DNA of 64,000 nucleotides from Nitzschia sp. DOCU1 (GCA_951394045.1 OX595997.1:310001-374000); one strand, 5' to 3'. Counted from the stretch's first letter, positions 51,995 through 62,714 are shown. Program-made: numbers and translations. The notes: generated by a model from the letters alone, not told the origin.

Positions 51995-54900
51995 ATGTTT
52001 CCCCCGCCGCATAAACATACGAATACCCCGACAGCGGCTATCAGGGTGGCATCCATTGCGACCTCCACCCCGACGAACGCCAACAATTCGGCAATCAAAG
52101 GTGGTGGTCGAGCCTCCTTGTCTAATGATACGGAAGCACTGGTGGTGGATTATTTGATGGCGGCGGCGAGAAAAGAAAAGGCAACGACAAATAACCAGAA
52201 AAATATCAGCGAGAGCATTAGTAATATCAGCAGTAGCAACAGCGACACCAAGACGCTGCATCAACTCGAGCGAGAACGCAAACGCTTTGTCAAGCGTCTC
52301 GTGGCAAGATATGAACGAGAACAATTGCATCGACGAGTCAATACTATTTCTTTGAATGAATCTACTTCAAATGCCGATAAGAATCATGAAGAGCGTCAGC
52401 AGCAAGTAGCACCAACAGCCAATGCTACAGCCACTTCCACGAGTGGGAAAGTTAGGGTGGAACTCGTTGAGACAGTCTTTTCGGCCGATGCTCGCAATGT
52501 GAAGAAGAAGGCAACAACGTCCTCCAAGAAAAACAATTCATCGTCATCATCCACAGCCTTTAAGCCCGGAAACCTGAAAAAGGTCATGGTGTTGCCCCGA
52601 GCTACAACTGTTACTGAATTACTTGCGCTGGGTCAATCGAAATTGCGCATCAAGCCGAAGCCTGTACGTGTCTTTATAGTTGGCGAATCTGCGGCATTAT
52701 CGTCGCAACAACATTACATAGATTTGACCAGTAACTTGGCGGGTGTGGCGGATGGTACGACCCTGTACATTACCTCAACGGCTGCGGATACTAATGAAAT
52801 TGATAATGGGAAAGAAAGTGATGATGAAAAAGAAGAACCTGAGCTAGTACTCGATACGAAAGATCCATTGGAAGCGGTAAAGAAAATGTACATGTCTCGA
52901 CGTCGACAGCCAAGCAATCCACGACCTCGAGCACTCGTTCCACCCAATATGACTCTGCCAGCGCCGCATCCAAAGTTTGCACCCGAGTGCTTGGACTCTC
53001 TACCAAACTTGTCGGGCCAAGATGTATTGCCGGCGGTGAATTGTCGAAAGGAGTTACTACTAGCAATACAAGACCACCGAGTCGTTATCATTTGTGGTGA
53101 AACGGGTTGTGGAAAGTCCACCAAAGTTCCCCAGTTCCTATGGCAAGCTTTTCAACAGCAAGAATCATCGTCCTTTGTAAACATTATTGTGACCCAACCA
53201 CGGCGAGTGGCTGCAACTTCCTTGGCCCGGAGGGTGGCAGAGGAAATGCAATCCGCGTTGCCCGGCCAAGCAGGATCCTTGGTGGGGCACCAAGTACGTT
53301 TGGATCGATCTGTTTCCGACACTGCTCGAATTGTCTATTGCACCGTCGGTATCTTGCTGCGTCGACTTCTTGTAGCTGAAGAAGAGGAGCCATCACCTCA
53401 TGGTGAAAACGCCAACGATGAAGCCATCAACAAGAAGAAGGCTCGAGTGTCGTTATTGGAAGATGTCACTCATGTGATTGTGGACGAAGTTCATGAACGA
53501 GATTCAAATACTGACTTTTTGTTGACCTTGTTATCGCGGGCAATATTGCCCCGCAATCCACACTTGCGCATCATTCTCATGTCGGCCACGGCGTCGGCCC
53601 AACTGTTCATGGAGTACTTTGCTGTACATCAACCTCGAGTGATCCATATACCTGGTCGTACCTTTCCCGTCGAAATGAAATGGTTACAAGATTGTCAGAA
53701 ACTTACGAATAAACAAATTCAAAGCTATCAAGATCAGTTGATGGACCAAGAGGACCGAGCCATTGGTAGTGGACGACCACCTGCAGGTAGCACAGTTACC
53801 TCCACTGGTGGTGGTTCCGCAACAACAGCAGGGCCAAACGACGACGACAATCGTCTCCAAATCGAACTTTCGCCTCGGGCTGTCGATCGCATTGATTATT
53901 CGTTTATTCAAAGTCTTATCGCTACAATTATTCGACAACAACAACGCCAGGAAGCCAGTGGCCAGCTTCGAGAGTCTCGGGCAATCTTGGTCTTTTTGCC
54001 TGGCAAGGCGGAAATTGAATCTCTATATGGGGTCTTGATCCGTGGTGAGAATGCTTTGAAACAACCACCAGAAGGCAGTGGTTCTTCGTTGCGGATGAGA
54101 ATCCTTAAGCTACATTCCGGGATCCCTCGTGGGGCACAGCAAGCCGTCTTTGATCCTGCTACGAGCGGGACAGTTAAGGTCGTCTTGGCAACCAATATTG
54201 CCGAAACAAGCATCACGATTCCCGACGTCTCCCATGTGATTGATGCGGGCCGAGTCAAGGAAAGTAGATACAATTCGGAAACACGCATCAAAGAATTAGT
54301 CACGGTATGGACCTCCCAAGCATCCGCCAAGCAACGAGCAGGTCGGGCCGGACGGACGAGCGCAGGATGTTGCTATCGACTCTATTCAGAACAGTTTTTC
54401 GAAACCTACATGCCGGAACAAACGTCACCGGAAATGGTACGAACACCATTGGACGAATTGATTCTACAGTTCTGTTTGTTGTATGAACAACGTCGGGATG
54501 AACACAGCAAGTCGTCGCTCGAATCCTTCCCCAAAGGCGCAAATCCTTTTCAGTTTTTGTCTCAAGTCCCCGAACCACCGCCAATCCCAAGTTTAAGGCA
54601 AGCCTGCCAACACTTGCTAGATGTTGGCGCAATCCGGGTTGTACAGCCACCAGACAATGATGGGGACTGTCATGCTTCTACCTTGTACCGACTTACTCCA
54701 CTCGGCTTTCATTTATCACGGCTTCCCATGGATGCCAAAGTCGGCAAGATGCTTATTGTTGGATGTCTTTTGGGTTGTTTGGAGGGGGCCTTGACCGTTG
54801 CGGCGACGTTATCGAGTAGCAAAATGTCATGCTTTTATCAAAAGTTGGGCGCTGCCAAAGATTCAGAGTACCAAAACGCAATCCAAGCACGAAGCCGTCT

Positions 54901-55729
54901 AATTGAAAACGGATTCGGTGGCAAGAATTGGAAAGGCGGAACTGTCAAGGGCGACTTGATTGCAGCCATTGCTTGCTACAGAGAGTGGGTGAAACGAGCC
55001 ACGGATAAAGAACGATATGAGTTTGCCTGCAAGCATGCTTTGGATCATGTGGCACTAAAAGAAATTCAAGAACTACGTAATCAATACTTGGACTTAATGG
55101 TGGATGCTGGATTTGTATCGCCGTCATCAAAGACCCGAAAGAAGAAGAACCCCCATGGCACACCTGAAAGCCGATTTCAAGATGATGCTTTATTGACTAG
55201 TTGTTGTTTGGTAGCTGGACTCTATCCAAACGTTGCTACTTTGATGCGACCACGCAAGGGAAGTGCCAATCGAGGAGGCCGCCTATTGACCAAGGAAGGA
55301 GATTGTTGCCGACCGCAGATGCAGTCATTTCAACGAGCACGAGTCCAAAATGCGGCCGAAACGGGCAAGGACGCTTACGCCGTCTACCATGGCAAACATC
55401 GAAGCGTGGGTACCGGTAGTAGCAACGGGGAGGTGGTTTTGAACGAAGTCAACTTTGTGTCTCGTTACGCATTGTTGCTTTTTTGTGGTGGAACGCTGGA
55501 CATTGTCAGGAATGCGATTATAGTGGATGGGTGGCTAAAATTTAAAATTGGTGACAAGTCAGTGGCCGGAGCCGTACTGATCTTGGCTCTGCGAGAGGAG
55601 TTGGAGAAAAGTATCTTGAAGCAAATTTCCAGAATTGATCATGATAGTGAGAGTGAGGACGGGAACCAAGATGAAGACTCCGACTTGGCGCTCATGAATG
55701 TAATCCGACGACTTTTGGCGGACGAATAA
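51995..55729 (+). CDS. DEAH/DExH-box RNA helicase with N-terminal ubiquitin-like segment
   Basis: One exon of 1244 residues from the ATG at 51995. The first 180 residues are Ser/Asn/Lys-rich. A ubiquitin-like segment follows near 185-265 (KVMVLPRATTVTELLAL, VRVFIVGE, LYITSTA). The helicase core shows motif I GETGCGKST (about 367), Ia TQPRRVAATSLARRVA, II DEVH (about 497), III MSATAS, IV ILVFLPGKAEIESLYG, V TNIAETSITIPDVSHVIDAG and VI QRAGRAGRT. The HA2 (MVRTPLDELILQ onward) and OB-fold C-terminal regions are complete. The motifs and order are those of the DHX29/DHX36/DHX57 group, which remodel mRNA, G-quadruplexes or initiation complexes in the cytoplasm. Which orthologue it is cannot be fixed by eye. 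The stop is 15 bp from that of the convergent membrane gene, so the 3' UTRs must overlap. Confidence 0.92.
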   Translation: MFPPPHKHTNTPTAAIRVASIATSTPTNANNSAIKGGGRASLSNDTEALVVDYLMAAARKEKATTNNQKNISESISNISSSNSDTKTLHQLERERKRFVKRLVARYEREQLHRRVNTISLNESTSNADKNHEERQQQVAPTANATATSTSGKVRVELVETVFSADARNVKKKATTSSKKNNSSSSSTAFKPGNLKKVMVLPRATTVTELLALGQSKLRIKPKPVRVFIVGESAALSSQQHYIDLTSNLAGVADGTTLYITSTAADTNEIDNGKESDDEKEEPELVLDTKDPLEAVKKMYMSRRRQPSNPRPRALVPPNMTLPAPHPKFAPECLDSLPNLSGQDVLPAVNCRKELLLAIQDHRVVIICGETGCGKSTKVPQFLWQAFQQQESSSFVNIIVTQPRRVAATSLARRVAEEMQSALPGQAGSLVGHQVRLDRSVSDTARIVYCTVGILLRRLLVAEEEEPSPHGENANDEAINKKKARVSLLEDVTHVIVDEVHERDSNTDFLLTLLSRAILPRNPHLRIILMSATASAQLFMEYFAVHQPRVIHIPGRTFPVEMKWLQDCQKLTNKQIQSYQDQLMDQEDRAIGSGRPPAGSTVTSTGGGSATTAGPNDDDNRLQIELSPRAVDRIDYSFIQSLIATIIRQQQRQEASGQLRESRAILVFLPGKAEIESLYGVLIRGENALKQPPEGSGSSLRMRILKLHSGIPRGAQQAVFDPATSGTVKVVLATNIAETSITIPDVSHVIDAGRVKESRYNSETRIKELVTVWTSQASAKQRAGRAGRTSAGCCYRLYSEQFFETYMPEQTSPEMVRTPLDELILQFCLLYEQRRDEHSKSSLESFPKGANPFQFLSQVPEPPPIPSLRQACQHLLDVGAIRVVQPPDNDGDCHASTLYRLTPLGFHLSRLPMDAKVGKMLIVGCLLGCLEGALTVAATLSSSKMSCFYQKLGAAKDSEYQNAIQARSRLIENGFGGKNWKGGTVKGDLIAAIACYREWVKRATDKERYEFACKHALDHVALKEIQELRNQYLDLMVDAGFVSPSSKTRKKKNPHGTPESRFQDDALLTSCCLVAGLYPNVATLMRPRKGSANRGGRLLTKEGDCCRPQMQSFQRARVQNAAETGKDAYAVYHGKHRSVGTGSSNGEVVLNEVNFVSRYALLLFCGGTLDIVRNAIIVDGWLKFKIGDKSVAGAVLILALREELEKSILKQISRIDHDSESEDGNQDEDSDLALMNVIRRLLADE

Positions 55730-55744
55730 TCGACTCGAAGAAGT

Positions 55745-56320
55745 CTATCCGGATTTCTCTTTCTTTGACTGCCTCCATCTCCAAGACTGGATTCCATAGA
55801 AAGCTATTAAAATGATGGAAACCGTGAATGCACCGAACTTGAATGTTGTCGCGGCGCTTGCAATGACCAAATGAAATGGTGTTGGTGTCCAAACCAAGGC
55901 CGGATTTTCCCCTGCCACCGCCATTTGCCTAGACAAGACGGCTGAAAAATGAGTGACGGACTCGATCAAATCAAAAACAGCCGCCCATACTGGCAGATAA
56001 CACAAGACAATAGGGCAATTTAGCGCCAACAACTGGCATCCCATAAAGACAGTATAGCTAGGAATGATCCCGAAAACATCCAACACTCCAATACTAAGGA
56101 ATACCTGTCGCCCAGCTTCCCCCAGACTATCATACCATGCAATGGCTTGGTTTGGAGAAAAGCCCGCAAAGGCAAAGTCGGGAATGGGAGCCCCTGGTAC
56201 AATTTCCTGAAGAATGCTTTTACTTGAGGCTAGGAAAATGCACAATGAATCAACCAAAACGAAACTGACCAGAAAATTATACCGGTACGGCTTCAAACGT
56301 TGCAACGTTGATATAATCAT
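55745..56320 (-). CDS. Four-helix integral membrane protein, function unknown
   Basis: The protein has 191 residues in a single exon. Hydrophobic helices are NFLVSFVLVDSLCIFLA (15-31), VFLSIGVLDVFGIIPSYTVFMG (about 72-93), IVLCYLPVWAAVFDLIESV (about 103-121) and FGAFTVSIILIAFYGIQSW (about 164-182). A short basic C-terminus WRWRQSKKEKSG should face the cytosol. The segment PNQAIAWYDSLGEAGRQVFL before helix 2 recurs in small eukaryotic membrane proteins of unknown role. I cannot name a family. Its 3' end nearly abuts the DEAH helicase gene. Confidence 0.7.
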   Translation of the reverse strand: MIISTLQRLKPYRYNFLVSFVLVDSLCIFLASSKSILQEIVPGAPIPDFAFAGFSPNQAIAWYDSLGEAGRQVFLSIGVLDVFGIIPSYTVFMGCQLLALNCPIVLCYLPVWAAVFDLIESVTHFSAVLSRQMAVAGENPALVWTPTPFHLVIASAATTFKFGAFTVSIILIAFYGIQSWRWRQSKKEKSG

Positions 56321-57494
56321 TTGTAAAGGTTTGCGAGAGGAGTACTGAGCATAAAGAAGATGTGGTGTGAGGTTAGGGAGATGTTTTCACTCTGCATGAA
56401 AAACCTTCAAGTTCATCATCAGAAGCATATCCTTCAACACAAAGGTCGATGTCGGATTTCTTGGATGGATTCGGCCCGTGATCTTTCGTCGGGCGTTGCG
56501 TGCGTCCTCATGTGTGAGGCGGGCGCGCCAAAAAATGCGTCCGGAACCATCAGCTACCGGTAGAAAAGCTACCTGGTACTACCGGTAGAGAAGAGAGTCG
56601 TCGACTTTTTAAACGGCGCAGCGGGGGCACGCATGCACGCTTGCTGCCAGGATTACTCCGACTGGAAGATCGAAAATTGTCCCGCGAGCCACAGGTGTCT
56701 ACTGCCCTGGTCGGGTGTAGGCCATGTCCTCGCGCGGAAGAATGACGAACGAAAACTACAAGCAATAACTACTACTAGAGCTCCGAGAGGAGTTCGCAGC
56801 AATATCATCCATCGTCCAGCATTCCAATCAATCTTGCCATCCCAACCAATCTTGCCAAACCGAAAAGGATCGTTTCAAAAGTGGACTGATTGAAGCTCGG
56901 AAGAGCTCCTGCTCGATGAGCAGCATGACGTATGAATGAGCCATGTTGTCGCCACAGTGGTATTAGGATCGATCGGTGGTATGTTGTCGGCATGTATTCG
57001 TTGCGGAGGATCTTGGGCGAAAGGAACGTTCTCATTTGAAACTAACGTTCTTTTCGAAAGGATCCGGGATACGATTGCTTCCGCGTGCCACGCGGTCATC
57101 GGATGCCGCTGTTCGCCGCCAGATTTTATGAATACATAGGAGGGGCTACAGGGTACTTAGAAGTAAAATGAGATGCTACATGTAACAGTTCAGGTTTTAA
57201 GGTAAAGAGATCCTAAATCTCCCATAGTGACAGGCACGTGGCACATGTATATTTTCGTTGGAGTATCAACGGATATCGATCGAATGCCCGGGGTTGTGCG
57301 CCAAGTTTAGTACGTAGAATCAATTCCATCATCTGCGTGAGGGCTAGCTGCCAGGTCCACCGCTTTATGTGCTTCTTCGAGAGATCTTCTTCTTCGGCAG
57401 AATACTCATCGGGGGTGACAGCGTGGTCTCCCACTTCCCATTTTACTTTGGTTTTGACGCATCATACCTTCGAATCGTTATCGCCTTCGTTGCG
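56321..57494. other. Intergenic with CTACCGGTAG palindromes, no gene seen
   Basis: This 1.17-kb gap has exact CTACCGGTAG palindromes at 56554-56563 and 56579-56588, 25 bp apart. The end of it is the promoter of the FAS1 gene. A frame continuous with that gene opens at 57369, but the signal peptide starts at 57495. Confidence 0.5.
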
Positions 57495-59149
57495 ATGAGG
57501 TTTCGTCCCTTGTTTGTTGTTATCGCGTCGGCAGCAGTGTGCCTGTCATGCTGGGGATCGTTTGTCGCCGCCTCGAAGGAATCAGATGTGGAGAAGGAAG
57601 AAACCTTTGATGGAGAGCGGTATCACCAAATGCGGCAGCTGAAATCGAACAAGCAGAGGGGCAAAGGGGGGTTCTATTACTATTATGACGGCTATTACGC
57701 TAGTAAGGCATCGAAAGGAAGCAAGGCGAGTTATGGCTACTACAGGCCGCCCAGGCCCCGGCCCCCGGTTCCAGCTCCTTACCTGCCCCCTTCTCCGGTG
57801 GAGTACGAGCCCCCGGCTCCACTGCCCTACTGGCCCCCTATCCCATCTCCCCCAAGGCCCCGCCCGAGGCCGCCCAACAGCAAGGCCTCAAAGGGTTCAA
57901 AGGCGTCCAAGGCTACCCAGGGTTACCCAGGGTATCCAGGTTATCCAGGTTATTATCCAGTCTCCAAGGCCTCGAAACTAGCAAAGCGAATTAAGAAGAT
58001 GAAACCGAAATGGGATCCGTCTACGCCTGCTCCATCACCTCTTGGGGGCATCGTTGAGAGTATTGCTCCATCAACTCTTCAAACAATTGTGGACATTGTC
58101 AATCGTACGGATGAGTTATCCATCTTGGCTGACTTGATCGGCAGTCCCGGCCAAGAAAACGTGCGGGCGACCTTGTCTGGAGAGGGCGCATACACTCTTT
58201 TTGCACCTGTGAACTCAGCGTTTGATGAACTGTTCTCTACGATCGATGCCAGTGCACTTACTCCTGAAGAATTGACTGCCATTCTTCAGTATCATGTGCT
58301 TGAAGGCGAATTCACGAGCGTCGATTTGACCCCTGGTATTTACTATTCGATCGATAGGAAAGTTCTCATTATTGATGATGTTGCTATTACGATCCGACGA
58401 GAACTTGCCATGGGAAGAGCTATCGTGATCAACAGCGACGCTACTGTTGTTATGGCTGATATTTTTGCCTCCAATGGAGTTGTTCACCTTATCGATGCTG
58501 GTAAGTTTTTCAGGCCCGAATGATTGTGGTTCATTTGTGTAATTCTTTTCGGAATGAGTGGAATTCTCTAACAACTTCTTGTGTTTCCTCTTGTTATTCG
58601 ATAGTCCTTCTTCCGCCCGAACAGACCATCGCATCTCTTCTAGCTGGAGCTGGAACTTTTACTACTCTTCTGCAGCTTTTAGACGTTGCCGACTTGACAT
58701 CTACCTTTGCGGATCCAAATGCTGGGCCGTTTACTCTATTTGCGCCGACCGACGATGCCTTTGTCGCCCTGGGAATGAGTATCGAAGAAATGTCCTCCGA
58801 TTTGGAGTTGTTGACATCAATTTTGACGTACCATGTCTCGGAGGGCTTGATTCCCGCCAGCTTTTTGACCACTCTCCCAGAAATCAGCACTTTGCAAGGC
58901 GAATTTATCCAGGTAGACAATGGGGGCACAAGCCTCAACGGGGATACTCTAATTACCGTGAAGGATCTCTTGGCGTCCAATGGCATTGTTCATGTCATTG
59001 ATCAAGTCTTGATGCCTCCATCTCTGGGAATCGGCGATCCAGGAACTCCCAATGGGGATGTGAATAGCACCACGGCGGTCCCGTTCAGCACACAAGCTCA
59101 AGATGCAGCTTCTGATACATTGGAAACGGTCAAGGATATCATTGTTTGA
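57495..59149 (+). CDS. Secreted protein with RXL site, SKASK/Pro/Gly-Tyr-rich region and two fasciclin (FAS1) domains (2 exons)
   Basis: The exons are 57495-58500 and 58605-59149, with a 104-nt intron (phase 1) inside the end of FAS1 domain 1, giving 516 residues. A signal peptide (residues 1-26, LFVVIASAAVCLSCWGSF) is followed by an RQL tripeptide (47-49), a KGGFYYYYDGYY stretch, two SKASKGSK blocks, a Pro-rich run (residues 84-128) and GYPGYPGYPGYY. Two FAS1 domains follow, about 190-336 and 340-480, each with the H1 motif (YTLFAPVNSAFDEL; FTLFAPTDDAFVAL), a YHV motif and the GVVHLIDAVLLPP / GIVHVIDQVLMPP H2 motif. FAS1 domains mediate adhesion at cell surfaces. The RXL and Lys/Ser/Tyr-rich segments recall silaffin- and cingulin-type proteins of diatom silica, so a cell-wall or adhesive role is inferred. 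Confidence 0.88.
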
Positions 59150-59599
59150 TGATCCTACTTTATGTTTGTATGTTCTGTGTGTAAGTGCAAAATCAAAGCT
59201 AAGGATTGCTGCTGCGTACTGCTAGCGGCCACCTACTTCTACTACTAAAACGAGTTTGTTTATTCAATTATTTTGTAGTAGTAGATAGCATTTCAATATT
59301 CCATTCAGCTGTTGGGCTATGATGTTCGATAGGCAAGCCGCCGGTCCGAAATAGGTAGTTGGCCTGTGACCTCCCTACAGTCCAACTTCGCGCGGTATTC
59401 GCCAAAACAGTGCTGAAAAGTATCATAGTAAAAAGCGACTAATTGGACTCCTGCCGATGATGCATGCACCAAAAAGATCGATTCGATTCGGATGGCGCGA
59501 TATCGGACAGTTTTAGGACAATGACCTTTGCAATTGGATGCGACGCCCTGAGCGACGAAAAAGTCCCGCAATCTCTTCCTCATTGGACTCGATCTCACC
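59150..59599. other. Intergenic, no gene seen
   Basis: This 450-bp gap lies between two co-oriented genes; it contains TAGTAGTAGATAG at 59275-59287. Confidence 0.5.
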
Positions 59600-61066
59600 A
59601 TGCCTTCTTCGTCGTCTTCGTCGCCGCCGCCGGATAAAACGCCATTGCCGGCTGCCTTGGCACCGAGACGCAAAGTACCCGAGATGTTGACTAATGAGTC
59701 GGCGAGCTCGGATTTGGATAATGACGGCATCAATCGTGCAGCATCCGCCGACGATGATGAGGATGATTTCAAACCCTTGGTGGGTGCCAAAGCCTTACCA
59801 GCTCGTGCCAAAGTGACAGCTCTCGAGCTCGAGCCATCACATTCCCATCATCACGGCGTCCCACTCCCCGGCACCGCCAATACGGTTCAGATGATCATCA
59901 ACATTATCATTAGTTTTGTCGGTGCTGGATTATTGGGACAACCGCACGCCTTTATGAAATCAGGATGGCTCCTGGGTGGTTTTTGTTTATTGGGCGTCTC
60001 GGCCATTAATGTATATGCCATGCTACTGATGTGTGCCGTGCAAGCGGCTTTATTGAAACGATACACACACCGAGAAGTAGCAAGCTATGCCGATATTGGA
60101 AGAGTGATTTTGGGACCCCGTGGCGAACGGGTGGTGATTTTGTGTTTGGGCATTTCCCAAGCTGGATTTGCTACTGCCTACATTATCTTTATTGCCGCAA
60201 ACTTGTATAGTATTGCACAATGGTCTCGCTTTTGGGTGTGTTTGGCTTGCATTCCTGGACTGGTGGGGCTGGTTCAATTCCAAGACCTTTCCAGTTTGAG
60301 TTACTTTTCATTATTAGCCAATGTGGCCAACTTTTGTGCCTTGTCTGCCGTTTTGTTTCAAGATTATAAACATTACGAGCCACACAATGATACTATTCAT
60401 GCGATTCAATGGAGTGGAATGCTCTATGTGGTCGCTATTACGATTTATAGCATGGAAGGTGTGGGACTCATATTGAGTTTGCAAGCCAGCTATAAAGAGC
60501 CCCAGAAATTTGCTTGGCTCTTATCCGTGACATTGGGTGTCATTTCCTTGTTTATGGTCTTGTTTGGTGCCGCCGGATACTGGGCCTTTGGATTGGATAC
60601 TCAAGCTCCCATCACACTCAATTTGGTAGTATCAGCAACATCGCAGCAGCCCTCTTCTTGGTTTGGTGCCGCCACCTTTGTCAAACTCGCTCTATGCCTG
60701 GGTTTATACTTGACTTATCCCATCATGATGTTTCCGATTTGGAACATTTGGGAAACCTGGCAGCCACAACTACAAACAGACTCCCAGCGACGCTATTTAA
60801 TGAGAGCAAGTGTCGTTGTTGCATCCGCGACAGTCGCATTTTTGGTACCCAATTTTGGAAAGTTTTTGAGTTTGGTCGGTTCCAGCATTTGCACTTTGTT
60901 GGGATTTATTTTTCCGCCTTGGTTTCATCTTGCAGTTCTTGGAAAAGAGTTGCCCATGTGGCAATACAGCTTGGATATTGTCGTGCTAATGGGTGGATGT
61001 ATCTTTGCCATTTTGGGAACCTATCAATCGGTAGTGGCCATGGCCAGCGGAGACGACGTGGAATAA
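59600..61066 (+). CDS. Amino-acid transporter, AAAP family (Aa_trans; vacuolar AVT-like)
   Basis: The single-exon protein has 488 residues. The first 90 are disordered and acidic (DDDEDDF) and end in a His-rich HSHHHGVPLPG. About eleven membrane helices follow. The first is unwound at SFVGAGLLGQPHAFMKSGW, the G-x-G-x-L-x-x-P signature of the AAAP/APC fold. Further marks are YADIGRVILGPRGE, ISQAGFATAYIIFIAANLY, the helix-6 SMEGVGLILSLQ, and GAAGYWAFG. The layout fits proton-coupled neutral amino-acid transport across the vacuolar or plasma membrane. The start ACCATGCC is a good eukaryotic context. The exact substrate and membrane are not shown. Confidence 0.9.
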   Translation: MPSSSSSSPPPDKTPLPAALAPRRKVPEMLTNESASSDLDNDGINRAASADDDEDDFKPLVGAKALPARAKVTALELEPSHSHHHGVPLPGTANTVQMIINIIISFVGAGLLGQPHAFMKSGWLLGGFCLLGVSAINVYAMLLMCAVQAALLKRYTHREVASYADIGRVILGPRGERVVILCLGISQAGFATAYIIFIAANLYSIAQWSRFWVCLACIPGLVGLVQFQDLSSLSYFSLLANVANFCALSAVLFQDYKHYEPHNDTIHAIQWSGMLYVVAITIYSMEGVGLILSLQASYKEPQKFAWLLSVTLGVISLFMVLFGAAGYWAFGLDTQAPITLNLVVSATSQQPSSWFGAATFVKLALCLGLYLTYPIMMFPIWNIWETWQPQLQTDSQRRYLMRASVVVASATVAFLVPNFGKFLSLVGSSICTLLGFIFPPWFHLAVLGKELPMWQYSLDIVVLMGGCIFAILGTYQSVVAMASGDDVE

Positions 61067-61222
61067 CCTCAAACAAAAGTACCGGAAATGAGAGTCGGGG
61101 GACGAGTCAGCTTTCGCTTCGCCGGCGGCTGGCTACTACCAGGGTTACGTCCAAGATCTTGCATACCGTGCCGTCGCATTTGGTTATTAAAAAAACACAG
61201 CAAGGTTCGAATCAAGCCTCAT

Positions 61223-62301
61223 TCAAAGAATACCCGCTCGTTTAAGCGCCTCTCTGGTGTACGAGCACGGCTCGTGGGTACTTGTGACTGGTCTGGAGTC
61301 AGAGACTTCTTCGGAAGTCAAAAGCCATCCACTCGGTCGATCTAAAACCATGGGTTTTCCGGGTGTGTTGCTTTTCGGGTCGGGCAGTCGCAAGCGGTTA
61401 CAAAGTTGTTGGACATCTTCCGGCTCATCAATATCATGCATCAACGTCCCGATCCGAACGGAAATCCCTTGATCCGTCAATGCCTTGAGTTGTGAGACTG
61501 CCGTCAACGTTTGGGACCAACAGACACCCCCAAAAGTCTTTGCGGCTTTTGCATTCGAAGGAACACTCAACATGCCATAGCCGCCATCATCGGCTGGGCA
61601 TAATAAAGCACTAGTAGTGTTGTTGTAAAATGCCGAATGTATGTCGTCCAAGGGCAATACGGGCGAGTCCATTCCTACAAAGACGACCGAACCCCCCTCT
61701 TGACCACCATTTCTGTCTTGCAATTGTTCTCGGGCTCGATCCAGAGCATGCTCCAACAAATCTCCCAGATCCGAGGATTGTAGATCTACTTTGGATTCCA
61801 TGGGCATGAGTAGCCACTTGTCCTTGCTGCGGGTATGGGCAACCGTCGATAATGGTCCCTGATTTGCATTCCACGAATCATACTCAATTGTCAGTTCGTC
61901 CAGAATCTTGACCATGCCTTGATACCCTTCTTGGCTTCCGGGAGCATACAAGAGGATTTTTAGAATAGAATCCAGAGCTGTCTAGTAGGGGGTTGGGTGG
62001 GAAACAATGATTGTTGTAAGCTTGAACCAAAGGGAATAGGTGCCGGTTCTAGCTAGCAAACGAGTAGGCTCAATGAACAAGCACTACTTCGAGTTTTACT
62101 TACACAATTGCTTAATGTGAGCAAGACATCTGACAACATGGCTTTTGCCAGAGATGCCGATCCTTCTTCGCCGAGCAACGGAACCAGACGTGTTTTGGAT
62201 TTGCCCTTGGTGGGACATTTGGATACCAAGACGATTGCCCCAATGTAGTCACATCCACTACTATCATCAGTACAACTACTAGGGGCAGCATCTTTCTTCA
62301 T
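61223..62301 (-). CDS. DUF2064/TIGR04282-type nucleotidyl- or glycosyltransferase-like protein (2 exons)
   Basis: The exons are 62301-62104 and 61981-61223, with a 122-nt intron (GTAAGT...CTAG, phase 0; a shift by one donor base with acceptor ACAG also keeps the frame), giving 318 residues. The GT-A-like nucleotide-binding start is IGAIVLVSKCPTKGKSKTRLVPLLG, like the K-x-P-x-x-G-x-x-K-T-R-L-x-P signature of DUF2064. Exon 2 gives ILLYAPG, VVFVGMDSPVLPLDDI (the D-S-P site) and LLCPADDGGYGMLSVP, then DIDEPEDVQQL. Bacterial relatives are annotated as arsenosugar-biosynthesis glycosyltransferases, and others as CofC-like nucleotidyltransferases. A role in arsenosugar or related nucleotide-sugar chemistry is a guess from the family. 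The last 40 residues are a variable tail. Confidence 0.82.
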
Positions 62302-62714
62302 GATGGATTTCGCTCATTGAACGCGACTCATGCTTCTACGAATCGCAACTATCTTGTGGTTCACATCACATCATCGTCGTCGTCGCCTTTTTTATGATGG
62401 TCGAATCCATCTACCGGTTCTTGCATCCACGTGGAGGGTACATGGTAGAAGATGATTCTATGGTCCGCACTAACCATATCAACATCCTCCAAAATTCCTA
62501 AATACCTATTTTATACATGTTGAATACATATATAACATTTTTAGCCGCGCATGCAAGCCCGCATCGGCGTCGGTTGCATCGGCACCACAATGGCATTTCC
62601 CGCCAAACACGACGCACAAAATACACATTTCACAACAACAAACTCAACAACAACAGCAAACTCAACCTTCAAATAACTGTCAATCAAATCAATATAATCA
62701 TGATCATTACATTA
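62302..62714. other. Intergenic, no gene seen
   Basis: This 413-bp gap is AT-rich and contains CAACAACAACAAACTCAACA-type low complexity (about 62634-62672). Confidence 0.5.

Noticed and set aside
59317..59811. Minus-strand open frame of 164 codons upstream of the amino-acid transporter
   Set aside because: It overlaps the transporter's N-terminus antisense and has no domain; codon content mirrors the sense gene.
61140..61230. GGTTCGAATC at 61204 looks like a tRNA B box
   Set aside because: No matching A box, acceptor stem or anticodon arm can be folded around it.
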